Part shown: positions 4,422 to 7,344 of the stretch, one piece after another
How the letters are laid out: each line of letters starts with the position of its first letter
Position numbering within the stretch: the stretch's first letter is position 1
DNA from: Lachnospiraceae bacterium UBA3316
GTDB lineage: Bacteria; Bacillota; Clostridia; Lachnospirales; Lachnospiraceae
Length of the DNA stretch: 7,344 bases
Assembly: GCA_002361955.1 (NCBI GenBank)
Contig: DESK01000010.1
Coordinates: 1-7,344 of the forward strand
Reading direction: 5' to 3'
Position numbers and translations under genes: made by a program
Notes under the pieces: generated by a model
Databases searched by the model: none
The model's input: only the letters and a program-made list of their open reading frames with translations
What the model was told of the DNA's origin: nothing

Positions 4422-7344
4422 TCAGGCTTTTGGGCTGTTCCCAGAAGAGGCGTTTTCCGCCTTCAGGTTTTTCATAGCCGTGGACAGCATAAGCTTGATT
4501 CTGTTGAGCTGGTTTACCTCGCTGGCTCCGGGATCGTAGTCGATAGCCACGATGTTGGAGAGGGGGTACTGGTGGCGCAGCTCTTTGATGACACCTTTTC
4601 CGACCACATGGTTGGGCAGGCAGCCGAAGGGCTGGGTACATACAATATTGTTTGTCCCGGAATGGATCAGCTCCAGCATCTCTCCTGTGAGGAACCATCC
4701 CTCACCCGTCTGGTTGCCCAGGGATACGATGGGCTTGGCATATTCTGCCAGGCGCTCGATGTGGGCGGGCGGGTCAAAGTGCTGGCTCTTTGCAAACTCT
4801 TCCGCCGCCGTTTTGCGGAACATCTCCAGGACTTTGATGCCCAGGTTGCTGAAGCGGGCTGTGGATTTTTTCATGCCCAGCTCTTTCGCCTTGAAATTGC
4901 TGTTGTAAAAGCAGTAGAGCAGGAAGTCTGCCAGGTCAGGAACGACGGCTTCGGCGCCTTCCGCTTCCAGCAGGTCCACCAGATAGTTGTTGGCGGCCGG
5001 GAGGAATTTTACGAGAATTTCTCCGACGACGCCCACCTTCGGCTTCTTTTCATCTGTGATGGGCAGCCGGTCAAAGTCCCGGATGATTTCCCGGCACAGG
5101 TGTTTAAACTGGCCGTAGCCAGGATTTTTACCTGAGAGGAAGGCGATGCATTGGGCTTCCCACTTTTGGTGGAGGGCATTGGCAGAGCCCTTCTCCTGTT
5201 CATAAGGACGCATCCTGTAGAGGCAGCGCATGAAGATATCGCCAAATACCAGGCCATATATACCGCGCATGGCAAGGCCCGGGGAGATCTTGAAGCCGGG
5301 ATTCTTCTCCAGGCCGCTCAGATTTATGGAAATCACGGGGATCTGGGGATGCCCCGCCTTCTCCAGGGCACGGCGGATAAAGCCGATATAGTTGCTGGCG
5401 CGGCAGCCGCCTCCCGTCTGGGAAATCAGTACGGCTGTCTTGTCCAGATCGTATCTGCCGGACTGGATGGCCTCCATGATCTGCCCCACCACAATCAGGG
5501 AGGGGTAGCAGGCGTCGTTGTTTACGTATTTCAGTCCCACGTCCACGGTTTTCCTGTTGTCCGTCTTTCCAAGCACCTCCAGATGATAGCCGGAGGCGTT
5601 GAAGGCCGCTGCGATCAGGCTGAAATGGATCGGCGTCATCTGGGGACAGAGGATGGTGTAATCCTTCCGCATTTCCTTTGTGAATACGACCCGTGTGATG
5701 TTTGCCGGGGCGATATTCCGCTGGACGTCCTGTTTCTCCCGCACACGGATGGCCGCGATCAGGGAACGGATACGGATGCGGGCGGCCCCTAGGTTGTTGA
5801 CCTCGTCGATTTTCAGGCAGGTATAGATCTTGCCCGACTTTGTGAGGATATCGTTTACGGCGTCAGTGGTAACGGCGTCTAGGCCGCAGCCGAAGGAATT
5901 GAGCTGGATCAGATCCAGGTCATCCACAGTCTTTACGTAATTTGCCGCGGCGTAGAGGCGGCTGTGGTACATCCACTGGTCCATGACGATCAGAGGACGC
6001 TCCGGCGGGTTTAAGTGGGAGATGGAGTCCTCCGTCAGTACAGCCAGGCCATAGGAGTTGATCAGCTCCGGGATGCCGTGGTTGATCTCGGAATCAATAT
6101 GGTAGGGACGGCCGGCCAGCACGATGCCCCGGCGGTGGTTTTCCCTCATCCAGCTCAGGGTTTTCTCCCCTTCTTCCCGGACAGCCTGGCGGCAGCGCTC
6201 CATTTCTTCCCATCCCTCTTTCGCGGCGGTGCGGATCTCAGAGGCCGGGATCTCCGGGAAGGCCTTGATCAGCTGTCTCTCTGCCGTTTCCAGACTGGAC
6301 AGGGACAGGAACGGATTCCTGAAATCGATCTCCTCCGTCTTCAGCTCATCAATATTGTTTTTGATGTTTTCCGCGTAGGAGGTGACGATGGGACAGTTGT
6401 AATGGTTGTTGGCGTCCGGAAACTCGTTCCTCTCATAGGGAATACAGGGATAGAAGATCAGTTTCACTCCCTGCTTGATCAGCCAGGTCACATGCCCATG
6501 GGCCAGCTTTGCCGGATAGCATTCGGACTCGCTGGGGATGGATTCAATGCCCAGCTCATAAATCTTCCTGTTAGAGGGCGGGGAGAGAATAACCCGGTAG
6601 CCCAGCTTCGTAAAGAAGGTGTGCCAGAAGGGGTAGTTTTCGTACATATTCAGCACCCGGGGAATTCCGATGATCCCTCTTTTTGCCTCGTCTGCTTCCA
6701 GGGAAGCCCGGCGGAAGAGCAGTTTGTTTTTGAAATCATAGAGGTTTGGAATGTGTTCCTTATTCTTTTCCTTGCCGATGCCCCGCTCGCAGCGGTTTCC
6801 GCTGACAAACTGACGGCCGCCGGTGAAGCGGTTGATGGTCAGGCGGCACTGGTTGGTACAGCCCTTGCACTTGGCCATGGTGGTGGTAAACTCCAGGCGG
6901 TTGATCTTATCGATGGAGAGCATGGTGGTCTCCATGCCGTCGCTGTAGCGCTCCCTGGCGATCAGAGCCGCGCCGAAGGCCCCCATGATGCCGGCGATAT
7001 CCGGGCGGATGGCCTTGCAGTCCGCGATTTTCTCAAAGCTTCGAAGCACCGCGTCGTTGTAGAAGGTGCCTCCCTGGACAACGATGTGCCGCCCAAGCTC
7101 AGAAGCGTCGGAAACCTTGATTACCTTATATAATGCATTTTTTATGACGGAATAGGCAAGCCCTGCGGAAATGTCGGAAACCTCCGCGCCCTCCTTCTGG
7201 GCCTGCTTCACCTTGGAATTCATAAATACGGTACAGCGTGTTCCCAGATCGATCGGATGCTTCGCGAACAGGGCCGCCTTCGCGAAATCCTGGACACTGT
7301 AATTTAAGGATTTCGCGAACGTCTCGATAAAGGAGCCGCAGCCG
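4422..7344 (-). CDS. Fused acyl-CoA dehydratase activase / HgdB-like protein (BadF-type ATPase + COG3580 + COG3581), 5' partial
   Basis: The frame is open to the window edge, giving 973 visible residues; the Met codon at 7223 is internal. Residues 1-130 are the end of an ASKHA-type BadF/BcrA/HgdC ATPase: CGSFIE at 2-7, a second Cys at 37 (DLGTRCTVF; by homology these two Cys bridge the activase dimer's [4Fe-4S] cluster), AGLAYSV at 60-66, VVQGGTFYND at 88-97 and GIMGAFGAAL at 118-127. A cysteine cluster follows (159, 162, 166, 185). The COG3580/DUF2229 part covers roughly 222-520, with IPSESECYPAKLAHGH at 269-284, FYPCIPYE at 297-304, AGRPYHID at 410-417 and NSFGCGLDAVTTD at 482-494. The COG3581 part runs from about 553 on, with NNDACYP at 608-614, SQTGGGCRASNY at 641-652 and CTQPFGCLPNH at 902-912. 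In related systems the ATPase drives electrons to an HgdB-like or double-cubane partner; here both are one chain. Full members are about 1,400 residues, so roughly 430 are missing, probably including a first ATPase module. Substrate unknown. Confidence 0.92.
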   Translation of the reverse strand, partial: GCGSFIETFAKSLNYSVQDFAKAALFAKHPIDLGTRCTVFMNSKVKQAQKEGAEVSDISAGLAYSVIKNALYKVIKVSDASELGRHIVVQGGTFYNDAVLRSFEKIADCKAIRPDIAGIMGAFGAALIARERYSDGMETTMLSIDKINRLEFTTTMAKCKGCTNQCRLTINRFTGGRQFVSGNRCERGIGKEKNKEHIPNLYDFKNKLLFRRASLEADEAKRGIIGIPRVLNMYENYPFWHTFFTKLGYRVILSPPSNRKIYELGIESIPSESECYPAKLAHGHVTWLIKQGVKLIFYPCIPYERNEFPDANNHYNCPIVTSYAENIKNNIDELKTEEIDFRNPFLSLSSLETAERQLIKAFPEIPASEIRTAAKEGWEEMERCRQAVREEGEKTLSWMRENHRRGIVLAGRPYHIDSEINHGIPELINSYGLAVLTEDSISHLNPPERPLIVMDQWMYHSRLYAAANYVKTVDDLDLIQLNSFGCGLDAVTTDAVNDILTKSGKIYTCLKIDEVNNLGAARIRIRSLIAAIRVREKQDVQRNIAPANITRVVFTKEMRKDYTILCPQMTPIHFSLIAAAFNASGYHLEVLGKTDNRKTVDVGLKYVNNDACYPSLIVVGQIMEAIQSGRYDLDKTAVLISQTGGGCRASNYIGFIRRALEKAGHPQIPVISINLSGLEKNPGFKISPGLAMRGIYGLVFGDIFMRCLYRMRPYEQEKGSANALHQKWEAQCIAFLSGKNPGYGQFKHLCREIIRDFDRLPITDEKKPKVGVVGEILVKFLPAANNYLVDLLEAEGAEAVVPDLADFLLYCFYNSNFKAKELGMKKSTARFSNLGIKVLEMFRKTAAEEFAKSQHFDPPAHIERLAEYAKPIVSLGNQTGEGWFLTGEMLELIHSGTNNIVCTQPFGCLPNHVVGKGVIKELRHQYPLSNIVAIDYDPGASEVNQLNRIKLMLSTAMKNLKAENASSGNSPKA
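7261..7319. repeat. Three copies of the palindrome TTCGCGAA within the activase coding region
   Basis: The 8-base palindrome TTCGCGAA occurs at 7261-7268, 7279-7286 and 7312-7319. All three are in the same frame of the minus-strand gene and each encodes Phe-Ala plus the first two bases of Lys (tripeptide FAK, visible residues 9-11, 20-22 and 26-28). Coding explains the in-frame spacing; no separate function is evident. Confidence 0.5.

Noticed and set aside
4395..5135. Plus-strand open frame of 246 codons starting just after the terminator
   Set aside because: It is antisense to the C-terminal part of the large gene, starts within a few bases of the terminator T tract, and its translation has no family-like motifs.
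5151..5792. Plus-strand open frame of 213 codons within the minus-strand gene
   Set aside because: Antisense shadow over the conserved COG3581 region; no recognisable domain and no convincing ribosome binding site.
6015..7133. Long plus-strand open frame (372 codons) opposite the large minus-strand gene
   Set aside because: It is antisense to strongly recognisable, motif-rich activase sequence, its translation matches no family I know, and its openness is explained by codon bias on the true strand.

Overview
The window looks like ordinary chromosomal DNA from an anaerobic Firmicute, most likely a gut Lachnospiraceae (Clostridium cluster XIVa) type. This rests on the gene content (a YitT/DUF2179 protein and a giant fused acyl-CoA dehydratase activase), strong AGGAGG-type ribosome binding sites, moderately high GC and tight gene packing. 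Genus and species cannot be fixed from the sequence. I see no mobile element, CRISPR array, tRNA or rRNA, and no gene-free stretch longer than about 100 bases.

Layout. Positions 47-694 (+) encode a small membrane protein of the TRIC/UPF0126 (YicG-like) family. An 85-base gap follows, carrying a good sigma-A-type promoter with an extended -10 (710-738). Next is a compact co-directional run: a divergent Sir2-like protein (780-1322), hisH (1319-1939, overlapping it by an ATGA), hisF (1941-2702, one base after hisH), ung (2739-3443) and a yitT-like membrane protein (3465-4340). Gaps in this run are -4, 1, 36 and 21 bases, so one five-gene transcript is likely. It ends at a 13-bp hairpin flanked by A and T tracts (4351-4396) that can terminate transcription from both sides. 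From the other side comes one very large minus-strand gene, 4422 to beyond 7344. It is a fused protein with the end of a BadF/BcrA-type ATPase (activase) domain, a cysteine cluster, and COG3580/COG3581 (DUF2229/HgdB-like) modules. Its N-terminus lies outside the window.

How the genes work together. HisH and HisF form imidazole glycerol phosphate synthase: HisH releases ammonia from glutamine and HisF uses it to make imidazole glycerol phosphate plus AICAR. No other his gene is in the window, so the pair sits apart from at least its immediate pathway neighbours. Ung (uracil removal from DNA), YitT (membrane, function unknown) and the Sir2-like protein have no evident pathway link to histidine synthesis and may only share a promoter. 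The giant minus-strand protein is independent. It probably couples ATP hydrolysis to low-potential electron transfer between iron-sulfur clusters within one polypeptide, but its substrate is unknown.

The items most worth a second look are the fused activase/dehydratase-like protein, the zinc-less and apparently catalytic-His-less Sir2-like protein coupled to hisH, and the isolated hisHF pair with no visible histidine leader.
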